A stretch of DNA of 64,000 nucleotides from Crassaminicella profunda (GTDB lineage: Bacteria > Bacillota > Clostridia > Peptostreptococcales > Thermotaleaceae), in contig NZ_CP082326.1 of the NCBI RefSeq assembly GCF_019884785.1, positions 3,961,355 to 4,025,354 on the forward strand. Reading direction: 5' to 3'. Numbering within the stretch: the first letter of the stretch is position 1; the number at the start of each line of letters is the position of its first letter. A program made the position numbers and the translations under genes. This document shows, piece after piece, positions 7,720-16,838 of the stretch. The notes under the pieces are model-generated. The model saw nothing but the letters and a program-made list of their open reading frames with translations. It was not told the DNA's origin and did not search any database.

Positions 7720-10041
7720 CTATTCCCCTTTAGGAAAGGTAACCATTACTTTAAACAAATCTCCATCTATCGTAACGATCAAATTTCCATTTTGAAGTTC
7801 CATCAAACTTTTAGCAATTGCAAGCCCTAGTCCTGACCCTTCCGTATTTCTAGATTTATCTCCCCTTGTAAAACGTTCTGTAATTTCCTTTGCATCAAAA
7901 TTCATTTCATAAGCTGAAATATTTTTGAATGTAAAGCTTATTTCTTTATCATCTTCTGAAACATCTATATATACTCTTGAATGAGGCATGGCATATTTTA
8001 ATATATTGCTCATAATATTTTCAAAGACTCTATAGGTTCTTCTACCATCTAGTTCACATATCACCTTGTTTTCTGGTAAATTCATTTTCATTTGAAGTGT
8101 ACTTTGATTGATTTTTTCTTCTAATTCTCCTAATGTTTGTCGAAATAAAGCAATCACATCTACCTTTTCTAAATGGAGGTCAATATTTCCACTACTTGCT
8201 TTACTTGCTTCAAATAAATCTTCTATCAACACCTTTAACCGCTTAGATTTTCTATCAAGCACGTCGATATATTCCTTTTGAGTTTCATTTTTAATATCTT
8301 CTTTTTTCAATAAATCAATATAAGTGATGATAGAGGTAAGAGGTGTTTTCAAATCATGAGAAACATTTGATATGAGCTCTGTTTTCATCTGCTGACTTTT
8401 TATTTCTTTATCAATTGCTACTTTAAATCCATCTTTAATATTATTTAAGTTGTCACAGATTGGACTAAAGATTCCCATATCTTCTTCAAAATCTATATCA
8501 AAATCCCCTTCAGCAAGCTTTCGGCTCGCATCATTTAAAGCTTTTACTTTAAGAATAAATTTTAGCAAATATTTGAATAAAAATAGGGTATAGACAACTC
8601 CTAAAACAAGTCCAAAGGGTCCAAATAATGCAATGCTCCATAGAGCAACTAAATTAATCCCCACTACCATAATAAGCTTTCTATGAATATCTTTTGTTAC
8701 ATCTATTTTCATCATTCCTCGAAATATTTCTCTTACTTTTCTAAGAAGATAAAGACATATTCTTCCTGAAATACTATTTTCAATGAATCCTTTTTTAAAC
8801 CCTGTATGATAAATATATTTTATATAAACAATACTTAAATAAATAAGTAGATATAATATAAAGGTTATAGGAATTCCTATTATATAAAAATATTCATCCG
8901 CATAATAAATCATATGCAAAAAATCAAATGCTTGATTGATTCCATAACTAAATTCTTCAATAAGTGCAGTTCCTCCAATTCCAACAACTCCAATAAATCC
9001 GAGCCAAATAAATCCCTTAATCTCTAAAAACATCCTATTAAAAAGATTACAAATAGATATTTCCTTTTGTTTTTCATAAGGTATACAAAAAGCTATAATA
9101 CTTAAAATCAATATACTGACTACCCCTATTCCTAATATAAGCATTATATAAAATTGTATATGAAATTCTTGTATATCTCTTGTAAAAGCATCCTGATAGT
9201 TATGAAAGTTTACTGGAGACTGTAAGTCACTTGGAATCATATACACGATATCTAAGTTAGCATATTCTTCTTTGTTTTGAGTTCTTCTATTTAATGAATC
9301 CTTAAATTCGTATTGATTAAATTTTTCGTCTGTTATCTTCTCTATTTGAATATTACCCTGATCATCTGTTTTTATATGCATATAAAACATACTATTATTC
9401 ATAAGTTTTTCTAATTTACTTTCTGTAGTACCTTTTACATTACTTTTTTCAATTTTACGTTCTCCATTAGATCCTTCTTCTTCATCGCTACCTTGTACTT
9501 TATCTATATCTTTTATATTACTTTTACTAATAGTTTTATCCTTATTCCTTATATAATATTGAATACTATCTATATTCGCATAGCTATATGGATCTTCATC
9601 ATTTCCTTCTATCATGGATCTCTCTAAATACCTTGTTACTCGCGCTAATCTATAACTAAAATCATTACTCTCTATATACGCTTTTGTAAGGTCTTTTTCA
9701 AAAAGTAAGAAATTCTTTGCAGGTAAATAACTTCCTACAGAAACGACTGCAAATATAAAAATCATCAATATCGTTATAAAAGCAGATGCCTTGAATTTAT
9801 TTTGATTCTTTTTGACCTTGCTACTCGTCTTAGGTTCTTTTATATATTGACTCTCATCTTCTTTTTCTTTATCTTGTTCCTTATAGTCTTTTTTCACTAC
9901 TGTCTTTTCATTAAGTTCTTCTGTATTATTATTTATTCCTTCTAAACTTTCTTCATATTTCTGCTCATTATTCTTATCTTTTTCTATATCTTTCTCTTGA
10001 TTATTCTCATCTTTTGCATTATTGTTCGAATTTATATCCAA
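7720..10041 (-). CDS. Multi-pass sensor histidine kinase with charged N-terminal extension
   Basis: A 773-residue kinase. Residues 1-85 are an unusual Asn/Glu/Lys-rich, low-complexity cytoplasmic tail. A membrane helix (about 87-108) leads to an extracytoplasmic part (110-295) that also has a charged Ser/Glu/Lys stretch. Four or five more helices follow (297-320, 343-362, 384-408, 455-495). Then come a HAMP-like segment (ALNDASRKLAEGDFD), HisKA with ELISNVSHDLKTPLT (phospho-acceptor H562) and an ATPase domain with GSGLGLAIAKSLMELQNG. The start is TTG, overlapping the response regulator gene by 23 bases, so the two are translationally coupled. Signal unknown; the VanS-like output domain and many helices suggest an envelope or antibiotic stimulus. 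Confidence 0.92.
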   Translation of the reverse strand: MDINSNNNAKDENNQEKDIEKDKNNEQKYEESLEGINNNTEELNEKTVVKKDYKEQDKEKEDESQYIKEPKTSSKVKKNQNKFKASAFITILMIFIFAVVSVGSYLPAKNFLLFEKDLTKAYIESNDFSYRLARVTRYLERSMIEGNDEDPYSYANIDSIQYYIRNKDKTISKSNIKDIDKVQGSDEEEGSNGERKIEKSNVKGTTESKLEKLMNNSMFYMHIKTDDQGNIQIEKITDEKFNQYEFKDSLNRRTQNKEEYANLDIVYMIPSDLQSPVNFHNYQDAFTRDIQEFHIQFYIMLILGIGVVSILILSIIAFCIPYEKQKEISICNLFNRMFLEIKGFIWLGFIGVVGIGGTALIEEFSYGINQAFDFLHMIYYADEYFYIIGIPITFILYLLIYLSIVYIKYIYHTGFKKGFIENSISGRICLYLLRKVREIFRGMMKIDVTKDIHRKLIMVVGINLVALWSIALFGPFGLVLGVVYTLFLFKYLLKFILKVKALNDASRKLAEGDFDIDFEEDMGIFSPICDNLNNIKDGFKVAIDKEIKSQQMKTELISNVSHDLKTPLTSIITYIDLLKKEDIKNETQKEYIDVLDRKSKRLKVLIEDLFEASKASSGNIDLHLEKVDVIALFRQTLGELEEKINQSTLQMKMNLPENKVICELDGRRTYRVFENIMSNILKYAMPHSRVYIDVSEDDKEISFTFKNISAYEMNFDAKEITERFTRGDKSRNTEGSGLGLAIAKSLMELQNGNLIVTIDGDLFKVMVTFPKGE

Positions 10042-10711
10042 TTCCCCACACCACCTTTAAATATTTTGGTTCCTTCGGATTGATTTCAATTTTTTCTCGA
10101 ATCCTTCTTATATGAACCGTCACTGTATCTGGATTATAGGCTGGTTCTTTCCATACCTTTTCATATATTTCTTCTATAGAAAATACTCGATTAGGGTGGT
10201 TCATGAGTAAATAAAGAATCTTATATTCAAGGGGAGTAACCTTCACGCCTTCCCCATCTACTAATACCTCTTTGCTTTCATCATTCAACTCAATCCCACC
10301 TATTTTTATCACATTTTCTTTGTCTTCTTTAACATTTGAATAGCTTGTATATCTTCTAAGATTAGAATTAATCCTTGCCAGTAGCTCCATTGGATTAAAG
10401 GGCTTTGTAATATAATCATCCGCACCAATGTTTAACCCCCATATTTTATCCATATCCTCTGACTTTGCAGAAAGCATGATAATAGGTACTGTACTTTGCT
10501 CTCTTATTTTAATGGTCGCACTTGTACCATCTAGTTTTGGCATCATAATATCCATCAAAATCAAATGAATTTCTTCTTTTTCAAAAATTTCTAATGCTTC
10601 TTGTCCATTATATGCCTTAAAAACATGATAATTTTGGTTTTTTAAATAAACCTCTATAGCATCTGTTATTTCTTTTTCATCATCAACCACCAATATATTA
10701 TACATATGCAT
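10019..10711 (-). CDS. OmpR/PhoB-type response regulator
   Basis: A 230-residue regulator. The receiver domain (5-120) shows the acidic pair DDE, the phospho-acceptor in ILMDIMMPKLDG, the Thr/Ser in IIMLSAKSED and the Lys in DYITKPFNPMELLAR. The winged-helix DNA-binding domain (130-228) ends with HPNRVFSIEEIYEKVW and VTVHIRRIREKIE, typical of Trans_reg_C. It is phosphorylated by the overlapping kinase gene downstream. GGGAGTG precedes the first ATG at suitable distance. Confidence 0.95.
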   Translation of the reverse strand: MHMYNILVVDDEKEITDAIEVYLKNQNYHVFKAYNGQEALEIFEKEEIHLILMDIMMPKLDGTSATIKIREQSTVPIIMLSAKSEDMDKIWGLNIGADDYITKPFNPMELLARINSNLRRYTSYSNVKEDKENVIKIGGIELNDESKEVLVDGEGVKVTPLEYKILYLLMNHPNRVFSIEEIYEKVWKEPAYNPDTVTVHIRRIREKIEINPKEPKYLKVVWGIGYKFEQ

Positions 10712-10786
10712 ATTTCACTCCCATACCTTTTGAGATATCTCATATAGCTATATTAGCACATATTTTCTAAAATTATCCTACTATAA

Positions 10787-10803
10787 TTCTTACAGATTTC
10801 TTA
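10787..10803. promoter_or_regulatory. Possible autoregulatory direct repeat upstream of the response regulator
   Basis: TTCTTA occurs at 10787-10792 and 10798-10803, an 11-base period on one DNA face, about 80-90 bases upstream of the regulator ATG. OmpR-family dimers bind such tandem half-sites. Inferred from spacing only. Confidence 0.3.
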
Positions 10804-10849
10804 AGAAAAAACAAAACAATTATGAACCTCTCTATCTAGAACTAAAAAT

Positions 10850-10891
10850 CCCCTATAGAGTAGACTTTTTTAATTGTCTAATCCATAGGGT
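10850..10891 (-). terminator. Terminator after the RelA/SpoT-domain gene
   Basis: Imperfect stem with arms CCCTAT...TAGAC and GTCTA...ATAGGG (internal 4-base mismatch), followed on the minus strand by GGGGATTTTT. It lies 30-70 bases after the stop at 10923. Confidence 0.6.
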
Positions 10892-10922
10892 TCATTTTAA
10901 ATTCTTGAATCTTTTATATTAT

Positions 10923-12041
10923 CTATTCTATCTTTTTAACATTTTCTAAATTATAAGCAATTTCAGATTTTATTTCAGAGACTAAATGTCTCTCCTTAAT
11001 ACAATCTGCTACTTTTGCCAATGCAGATTTACACTCCATCAAATCTGGTTTTAAGCTATCTGTTATCTTTGAAAGAGACTCTTGTAACCCTGAATGGTTT
11101 TTTACAAAGCTACTAATAGACGATATTTTAGCCATAGATTCTGCTAACGAAGAATTCATATTCCATTCATTTAAAATAACAGGAGATCTTTCTGGCTCTT
11201 TTTCTGTTAATTTTACTAAGCTTAAATGAATTTGTTCTTTTTCGTGTTCATCTAATTGTGAAAGATTAATTTTCTCTTGCAATTCCTTTATAACAGTATC
11301 TCTTTCTTCTATTGCTTGATCCTTATAATCTAGTTCTTGTTTTAGAACTTTTATAAAGCCACCCATTTCATCAGCACTTCCAGCTAATCCATTAAACATC
11401 ACCAAATATCCTGCAAGGATTGGATTATCAATATCATATGGATATCTGATTTGGTGATCAATCTCACTCCAGGCTTCTTCAAAAAGAGTTCTTACTTGAA
11501 TTTCAACAATTTTTGACTCATTTTTTGTAAATGGATGCTTAATCAAATAATGAACAGAACGATAACCATACTTATGCTCTTTGATCTCACAATTATTTTC
11601 TTTAAAAACCGTTTCCCTATCCCCTTTTCGAATATTCGCCTGGGGTTTTTCATTAAGATTCCATGTCTTCATTATTTTTTGATGAATAGGTACCCAATCT
11701 TCTTTAAACAAATGAAGGATTCTTATCCCAATTAAATCTGTTATGATTTTAGAATAATTATTCACATTAATTTTAAGTCTAGGTTTTTTAATACTCTTTC
11801 TTATAATCTTTTCAATCAAATGCTCTGGATCCTTCACTCTTTTTCTTATAGAATGTACTTTATCTACTTCCATTAATAAATTAGTAATATTTGTAGCGAT
11901 CACTTCTAAATCTTTTATCTTTCCTACATAATCCTCATAAATTTCTTCTATCATTTCCCAACTTAGTGGAATTCCATCAAACTTTTGTTCATCTATACTA
12001 TCATATTTTCTAAAAAATTCTTCTTTTGCCATGAAACTCAT
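10923..12041 (-). CDS. Stand-alone RelA/SpoT synthetase-domain protein with helical C-terminus
   Basis: A 372-residue protein. The Rel/Spo nucleotidyltransferase core lies at about 45-225: RKRVKDPEHLIEKI, TDLIGIRILHLFKEDW, HKYGYRSVHYLI and IVEIQVRTLFEEAWSEIDHQI are its standard motifs, including the EIQxRT and W--xxH blocks. There is no HD hydrolase domain and no TGS/ACT regulatory part. It is therefore like a small alarmone synthetase but longer. The C-terminal 150 residues are predicted helical (KQELDYKDQAIEERDTVIKEL). If active it would move pyrophosphate from ATP to GTP/GDP, or modify another target as some family members do. Alone between two terminators; function inferred from family. 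Confidence 0.85.
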   Translation of the reverse strand: MSFMAKEEFFRKYDSIDEQKFDGIPLSWEMIEEIYEDYVGKIKDLEVIATNITNLLMEVDKVHSIRKRVKDPEHLIEKIIRKSIKKPRLKINVNNYSKIITDLIGIRILHLFKEDWVPIHQKIMKTWNLNEKPQANIRKGDRETVFKENNCEIKEHKYGYRSVHYLIKHPFTKNESKIVEIQVRTLFEEAWSEIDHQIRYPYDIDNPILAGYLVMFNGLAGSADEMGGFIKVLKQELDYKDQAIEERDTVIKELQEKINLSQLDEHEKEQIHLSLVKLTEKEPERSPVILNEWNMNSSLAESMAKISSISSFVKNHSGLQESLSKITDSLKPDLMECKSALAKVADCIKERHLVSEIKSEIAYNLENVKKIE

Positions 12042-12230
12042 TACTGCTCCCCCTCACAAACTAAACTTATTAAAAACATTTCTTTCTATTTCTTAACGCC
12101 ATATAAAAATATATACATGTTCTAATTTCACAATTACTTATTACTCTTCAATTCTCATTTATAACCATAAAAATAATTATTTTCTAACTACTCATAATTT
12201 TATCACATTCATTCCTTAAAACAAAAATAA

Positions 12231-12282
12231 AAAATCTCCCTCCTGGCTTTTTCTTGCTTCTACTTGCCAGAAAGGAGATTTT
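12231..12282 (-). terminator. Terminator of the enolase-BCCT operon
   Basis: Arms 12231-12247 and 12266-12282 pair over 17 positions with an internal mismatch (AAAATCTCC and CTGGC blocks); the minus strand continues with a T-run. It begins 9 bases after the BCCT stop. Confidence 0.85.
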
Positions 12283-12290
12283 ATTTTCAC

Positions 12291-13853
12291 TTATTGATCT
12301 TCAGGTAATCTAAATTCTTCAATAATTTCAATTGAATTTTTCTTTGAGTAATCTGCACTCATCCATTTTAACCAGCCATAAAGCATGACAATCATTATAA
12401 AAGTAAGTGGCACAGCTGTTGCAACAGCACATGTTTTAATAGTATTTAAGTTTGCTCCAATCATAATCATTGTTAAAGGAACTAATGCAAGCATTACACA
12501 CCAGAATAGACGATGTATTGGATGAGGTTCTTCATTATTCTTAAGTCCAGGAGTAGCAGTTGATGCCATGGTAAAAGCTGCTCCATCTAATGTTGTAGCT
12601 AGGAAAAATACGGTTATAACAGAGAACAAGATTAAAAGTAAATTTCCACCTGGTAGTGATTGTAGCGCCATTACAATTGCTTCTTTATCTAATCCTTTAC
12701 CAAGCATTTCAACTACAGGTACTATTTTTGAAAGTTCTCTTTCCATTGTAAAGCTTCCTAATATTCCAAAGAAGAAGAAACAACCACAGCTTCCACTTGC
12801 AAGGGTGTTAATAATAACTGAACGAATGGTACGACCCTTTGATACCTTCGTGATAAATAATGCAGTGAAAGGTGCATAAGCAGTCCAATATAACCAATAA
12901 AACATGGTCCATGATTCAGGGAATCCACTATTATTTACAGGATCAGTAAATAAACTCATACGAACAAAATTTTGTATCATTAGACCAAAAGAATTTACAA
13001 AGTTTTTCATAATAAATAACGTTGGACCAATTAATAATACTAATATACAGAAAAGGATTGCAAGTTTTGTATTCCAATCAGCAAGTTTACTCATACCCTT
13101 TTGGATTCCAATATATGAACTAAATGAATAGATGATTGAAATAAAAACAATAAGAACAATATTCATTGTAAATGTTGGTTCAATCCCAATAACACTACAA
13201 ACAACTTGTGTAACTAAAGGAACTGACACCCCTAATGTTATACTTAATCCCCCAAAGCAAGTAAAAATAAAGATTACATCAATGATTCTTCCGATCACGC
13301 CATTAGCTTTAATTCCTGTCATAGCGCTTACTACTGAACTAAAGCTAAGTCCACCATTTTTTCTAACATAGAAGTGATATGCTACAGGAATAGCTGCAAG
13401 AGCATACAATGTCCATGCACTTACACCCCAATGAAACATACTATAGGTAACACTCATTTCATAAGCAAATGATGATCCAGGTTCTATTCCAATACCAGGA
13501 GTACCTATATAATAAGCCCATTCCATAAATGCCCAATAAACAGTAGCAGAACCTAATCCACAACAAATCATCATAGCAACCCATTTAAAAGTTGAATACT
13601 CAGGTTTTTCCATACCCAACCTAATACTTCCAAATTTACTAATAGCTATAGACACCAAAAGGACAATTCCTAAGAAAGTAAATAATAATACTCCCGAACC
13701 AAATATATCTGTGAACAAGCCAAAAATTTTACTTGCAACATTTTGTGAAGCTTCTGGTTGGAAGAACAAAAATGCTACAACACTCAGGACTAATGCCATA
13801 CTAATCGTAATCAATAATTTATCATATTTCACTTGTTTTTTTTCTATACTCAT
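12291..13853 (-). CDS. BCCT family transporter, CaiT-like
   Basis: A 520-residue protein with 12 membrane helices. The family signature reads SWTMFYWLYWTAYAPF followed by KVSKGRTIRS. Helix 3-4 has GLGSATVYWAFMEWAYYIGTP and the MSVTYSMFHWG loop, resembling the carnitine/butyrobetaine exchanger branch. BCCT carriers move betaines, carnitine, choline and similar compounds with a trimethylammonium or sulfonium group. It follows the enolase-superfamily gene by 47 bases under a sigma-54 promoter. The likely role is uptake or substrate/product exchange for that pathway rather than osmoprotection; this rests on context. AAAGGAG is 8 bases before ATG. The terminator after it closes the operon. Confidence 0.88.
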   Translation of the reverse strand: MSIEKKQVKYDKLLITISMALVLSVVAFLFFQPEASQNVASKIFGLFTDIFGSGVLLFTFLGIVLLVSIAISKFGSIRLGMEKPEYSTFKWVAMMICCGLGSATVYWAFMEWAYYIGTPGIGIEPGSSFAYEMSVTYSMFHWGVSAWTLYALAAIPVAYHFYVRKNGGLSFSSVVSAMTGIKANGVIGRIIDVIFIFTCFGGLSITLGVSVPLVTQVVCSVIGIEPTFTMNIVLIVFISIIYSFSSYIGIQKGMSKLADWNTKLAILFCILVLLIGPTLFIMKNFVNSFGLMIQNFVRMSLFTDPVNNSGFPESWTMFYWLYWTAYAPFTALFITKVSKGRTIRSVIINTLASGSCGCFFFFGILGSFTMERELSKIVPVVEMLGKGLDKEAIVMALQSLPGGNLLLILFSVITVFFLATTLDGAAFTMASTATPGLKNNEEPHPIHRLFWCVMLALVPLTMIMIGANLNTIKTCAVATAVPLTFIMIVMLYGWLKWMSADYSKKNSIEIIEEFRLPEDQ

Positions 13854-13900
13854 TAAAATGCTCCTTTCTATCCCTTAGTTTTTTTTAATATGAACAGTTT

Positions 13901-15022
13901 TTACTCGAATACTCTATATTTCTCAATAACTTCCTCATTCAATTCGATTCCTAGACCTGGAGCGTTAGGAACTTCTACATAACCATCTTTGAACGCTATT
14001 TGATTCTTAACTAAATCTTTAAAAAGTGGACTTGTACTTTGTGAATACTCAATCAAATCAGTTGTTTCACATGCTGCTAAGAAATGTGTCGTAGCAGCTA
14101 TCAAAATACCTGTACTAAAACCATGAGGTACTAACTTCACACCATATTTTTTAGATAGGTCATATATTTTCATGGCTTCTGTTATACCACCACACCTAGT
14201 TACATCTGGCTGCACCAAATCAGGTTTTCCAAATTCAAGAAATTGTATGAATTCATGGGTAGTTGTTAGTGTTTCTCCTCCTGCAATCATGGGTTTGATT
14301 GAACTTCCTAAATTTTTATATCCCATTAAATCATCAGAACCAATAGGTTCTTCAATCCAATTTAAATTTAAATCCTTTAATCGGTCTGCCATATATAAGG
14401 TGTGTTCTGGTGTTTTCCATTTAGCAGCCAAATCAATTTGAATCTCAAAATCTTCACCAGCTTCTTCACGAACAGCTTTGATGATTTCATAATCCGTATC
14501 AGGATCATCTCCTAAAATACCGCCACCAAATTTTAGACTCGTAAATCCTTTATCTTTTAAGTCTTTTACAATTTTTTTATTTTCCTCAGGTGTATCAGCA
14601 GGTATAAAAGTACCATATGCTCTGATTTTATCTCTGTGTTTACCACCTAAAAGCTCATGCACAGGAACATTATGATATTTACCAGCAATATCCCAAAGGG
14701 CAATATCAATGGCACTCATTGCATGAATTCCTGCCCCTCTTCTCCCCACATAGTTAGATAGCTCATACATTTTATTCCATAATCGTTCAATTTCTAGGGG
14801 ATTTTCACCTATTAAAATCTCTTTTAAACCAAAACAAGCAAGATTTGAATTTGGCGTTTCAATAATACTTTTTACTACTAAAGGAGATGAATCTGTCTCT
14901 CCAACACCTGTGATTCCTTCATCTGTATGGATTTTTACAATTACTGCATCTTCTCCCCATACACATCTTTTATTCACTTCTGGAACTCTTAAACATATAA
15001 CTTCTACATCTGTTATCTTCAT
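13901..15022 (-). CDS. Enolase-superfamily enzyme (mandelate racemase/muconate cycloisomerase type)
   Basis: A 373-residue protein of normal length with a capping domain (1-120) and a barrel. Three metal ligands are visible: D197 (IQIDLAAKW), E224 (NWIEEPIG) and E250 (IAGGETL). A His-Asp dyad is formed by H300 (LVPHGFSTG) and D273 (QPDVTRCGG). The usual KxK motif on the second strand reads K164-F-G, so the second lysine is missing. This places it near the mandelate-racemase subgroup, whose members dehydrate or epimerise hydroxy-acids. The reaction here is unknown. It shares an operon with a BCCT carrier and a regulon with a UxaA-type dehydratase. AGGAGG precedes ATG. Confidence 0.88.
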   Translation of the reverse strand: MKITDVEVICLRVPEVNKRCVWGEDAVIVKIHTDEGITGVGETDSSPLVVKSIIETPNSNLACFGLKEILIGENPLEIERLWNKMYELSNYVGRRGAGIHAMSAIDIALWDIAGKYHNVPVHELLGGKHRDKIRAYGTFIPADTPEENKKIVKDLKDKGFTSLKFGGGILGDDPDTDYEIIKAVREEAGEDFEIQIDLAAKWKTPEHTLYMADRLKDLNLNWIEEPIGSDDLMGYKNLGSSIKPMIAGGETLTTTHEFIQFLEFGKPDLVQPDVTRCGGITEAMKIYDLSKKYGVKLVPHGFSTGILIAATTHFLAACETTDLIEYSQSTSPLFKDLVKNQIAFKDGYVEVPNAPGLGIELNEEVIEKYRVFE

Positions 15023-15078
15023 AAACGATTTCCTCCTGTTTCTTCATATGGGCCCTTTTGTCGACATATAAATACAAT

Positions 15079-15094
15079 CGCAAGTATCATGCCA
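15079..15094 (-). promoter_or_regulatory. Sigma-54 (-24/-12) promoter of the enolase-BCCT operon
   Basis: The minus strand reads TGGCATGATACTTGCG: GG and GC are 10 bases apart, fitting TGGCAC-N5-TTGC. It lies 57 bases upstream of the enolase-family ATG. Two activator genes of the sigma-54 class are nearby. Confidence 0.82.
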
Positions 15095-15144
15095 AAATAA
15101 AAATGGGTAAATTACTTGTATAGATAGAGTTCATTGACAAAATA

Positions 15145-15162
15145 TGAGTTTATTTGCACTCA
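15145..15162. promoter_or_regulatory. Candidate activator-binding dyad near the enolase promoter
   Basis: TGAGTTTATTTGCACTCA is an 18-base partial palindrome about 55 bases upstream of the -24 box. It matches the two copies in the inverted repeat at 15224-15260 and one at 18636-18653 near the other sigma-54 promoter (shared form TGARTT-N6-AYTCA). Likely an upstream activator site; inferred. Confidence 0.5.
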
Positions 15163-15217
15163 AAAACAATTCATTATATTTTGACAGCTTGCTTATTAAA
15201 GGTATATAGTAGCATAT

Positions 15218-15266
15218 AAAAAACGAGTTGATTTGAACTCAGTGAGTTCAAATCAACTCGTTTTTT
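15218..15266. repeat. 24-bp perfect inverted repeat: terminator and possible operator
   Basis: Arms 15218-15241 and 15243-15266 are perfectly complementary with one central base. The outer ends are A-run and T-run, so it works as a terminator for the minus-strand regulator, whose last codons (NELI and stop) lie in the right arm. Each arm also contains the 18-base dyad CGAGTTGATTTGAACTCA that resembles the site at 15145-15162. A double role is plausible. Confidence 0.75.
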
Positions 15267-16621
15267 ATATATTTTCTATATAATTTAGAAGCTTTTGTTT
15301 GACTAACCCCTAATTTTTGTGCAAGCTTTCTTGTAGATTTACATTCTTCATATGCTTTTTTAATAATTTGTTTTTCATACTGCTCCATAATATCAGTTAA
15401 AGTTTTTCCCTCCCGCATAGAACTTTCAATGTCTGAATAACTTGGTTTTGCTATTAATTCATATAAATGCTTTGGTAAATGCCAAGGCTTTATAACCACT
15501 TCTTTTGTTACTACAACCAGTCTTTCTACTACATGAGAAAGTTCTCTTACATTTCCTTTCCAAGAATAGTTTAAGAAAATTTCTTTTACTTCTTCAGAAA
15601 ATCTATGGGTTTTATTATATTTTTGACAATATTTATTCAAATAAAAATCAGACATCAATAAAATATCATCTTTTCTCTCTCGAAGAGGTGGAATATCTAT
15701 TTCAAAAACATTTAATCGATAATATAGATCTTCTCTAAAGGTACCCATTTCAACCATTTTTTTTAGATCTCTATTGGTAGCTACAATGATTCGAACATCA
15801 ACTTCTATAGGCTTTGTACTTCCTATAGAATAAAACTTTTTTTCCTGAATAAACTGAAGTAATTTTGCTTGCATTTTATATGGAATTTCTGAAATTTCAT
15901 CTAAAAACAAAGTTCCACCATGTGCCTCAGCAGCAAGTCCTTTTTTTCCAGTTGTAGTTGCACCCGTAAAACTTCCCTTTTCATAACCATATAATTCAGA
16001 TTCAAATAAGTCCTTGCTAATGGCAGCACAGTTAATATGCACAAAAGAATTTTCTTTTCTAGCGCTATTTTCATGAATATATTTACCTATTAAAGTTTTT
16101 CCTACTCCTGATTCCCCAGTTATCAAACAAGGACATTCAAGATCTACAATCTCATTTGCTAATGCAAAAATATTTTTCATTTTATTGCTATTAAAAATTA
16201 AGTTTTGGTCAAATTTTTTAATGTTTAGAGGAATAACATCCTCTAATAAGTTGAGATTTTGAGTTGTATTATCTGGTATGTCATCTCTTATACTCATTGC
16301 AACATATTGGACTTCATGATTTTCATCAAAAATAGGTATTGCAATGGTTAGTATTTTCGCACCAAGTTTTGTTTCTTGTTTTTGCTGAACGGCCTTCTTG
16401 CTTTTATATACATAGGGAAGTACAGAAGTACTCCAATATTCATCTGCAAAATCATAAAAACTACTGCTGATCATCTCTTCTTGAGACATACCATAATGTC
16501 TTTCACATGCTTTGTTTATATAAATAATTTTATAGTTATTATCATAAATGAGTACTTCATCATATAGTTCATCGATTATTTTTATAAATTCTTCGTAATT
16601 TAAATTATTTTTAAAAACCAT
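15248..16621 (-). CDS. Sigma-54-dependent activator, PAS-AAA+-Fis (first paralogue)
   Basis: A 457-residue enhancer-binding protein. An N-terminal PAS domain (about 10-125, DEVLIYDNNYKIIYINKACERHYG) senses an unknown small molecule or redox state. The AAA+ domain has Walker A GESGVGKT (169-176), a sigma-54 contact loop GSFTGA (216-221, Ser in place of the usual Ala), Walker B LFLDE (238-242) and the arginine region REDLYYRLNVFEIDIPPLRER. A Fis-type helix-turn-helix (RKLAQKLGVSQTKASKLYRKY) ends the protein. AAGGAGG is 5 bases before ATG. It sits between the enolase-BCCT operon and the UxaA operon and probably activates one or both. It is a clear paralogue of the protein at 18853-20226, identical in length. 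Confidence 0.93.
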   Translation of the reverse strand: MVFKNNLNYEEFIKIIDELYDEVLIYDNNYKIIYINKACERHYGMSQEEMISSSFYDFADEYWSTSVLPYVYKSKKAVQQKQETKLGAKILTIAIPIFDENHEVQYVAMSIRDDIPDNTTQNLNLLEDVIPLNIKKFDQNLIFNSNKMKNIFALANEIVDLECPCLITGESGVGKTLIGKYIHENSARKENSFVHINCAAISKDLFESELYGYEKGSFTGATTTGKKGLAAEAHGGTLFLDEISEIPYKMQAKLLQFIQEKKFYSIGSTKPIEVDVRIIVATNRDLKKMVEMGTFREDLYYRLNVFEIDIPPLRERKDDILLMSDFYLNKYCQKYNKTHRFSEEVKEIFLNYSWKGNVRELSHVVERLVVVTKEVVIKPWHLPKHLYELIAKPSYSDIESSMREGKTLTDIMEQYEKQIIKKAYEECKSTRKLAQKLGVSQTKASKLYRKYIKNELI

Positions 16622-16760
16622 AGCAACCTCCTTATCATTCTTCTTGGATATACTATTTTTTTAAGGGCCTTGTTACTTGGAATTTTACACTATTTAGTCT
16701 TATTGATAGTTCACTATATCATTTTTTTATATACGGTGACAACAGAAAGAAAAAAATAGT

Positions 16761-16798
16761 CTCCTTTCTGTTTTTTCTTAATTATTTCCAGAAAGGAG
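16761..16798 (-). terminator. Terminator of the UxaA-type operon
   Basis: CTCCTTTCTG (16761-16770) pairs with CAGAAAGGAG (16789-16798); on the minus strand it is followed by a T-run. The stem resembles that of the terminator at 12231-12282. Confidence 0.8.
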
Positions 16799-16838
16799 AG
16801 TATTTTTCATTTTAGCATAGATTTTTTACGTTATTAAA

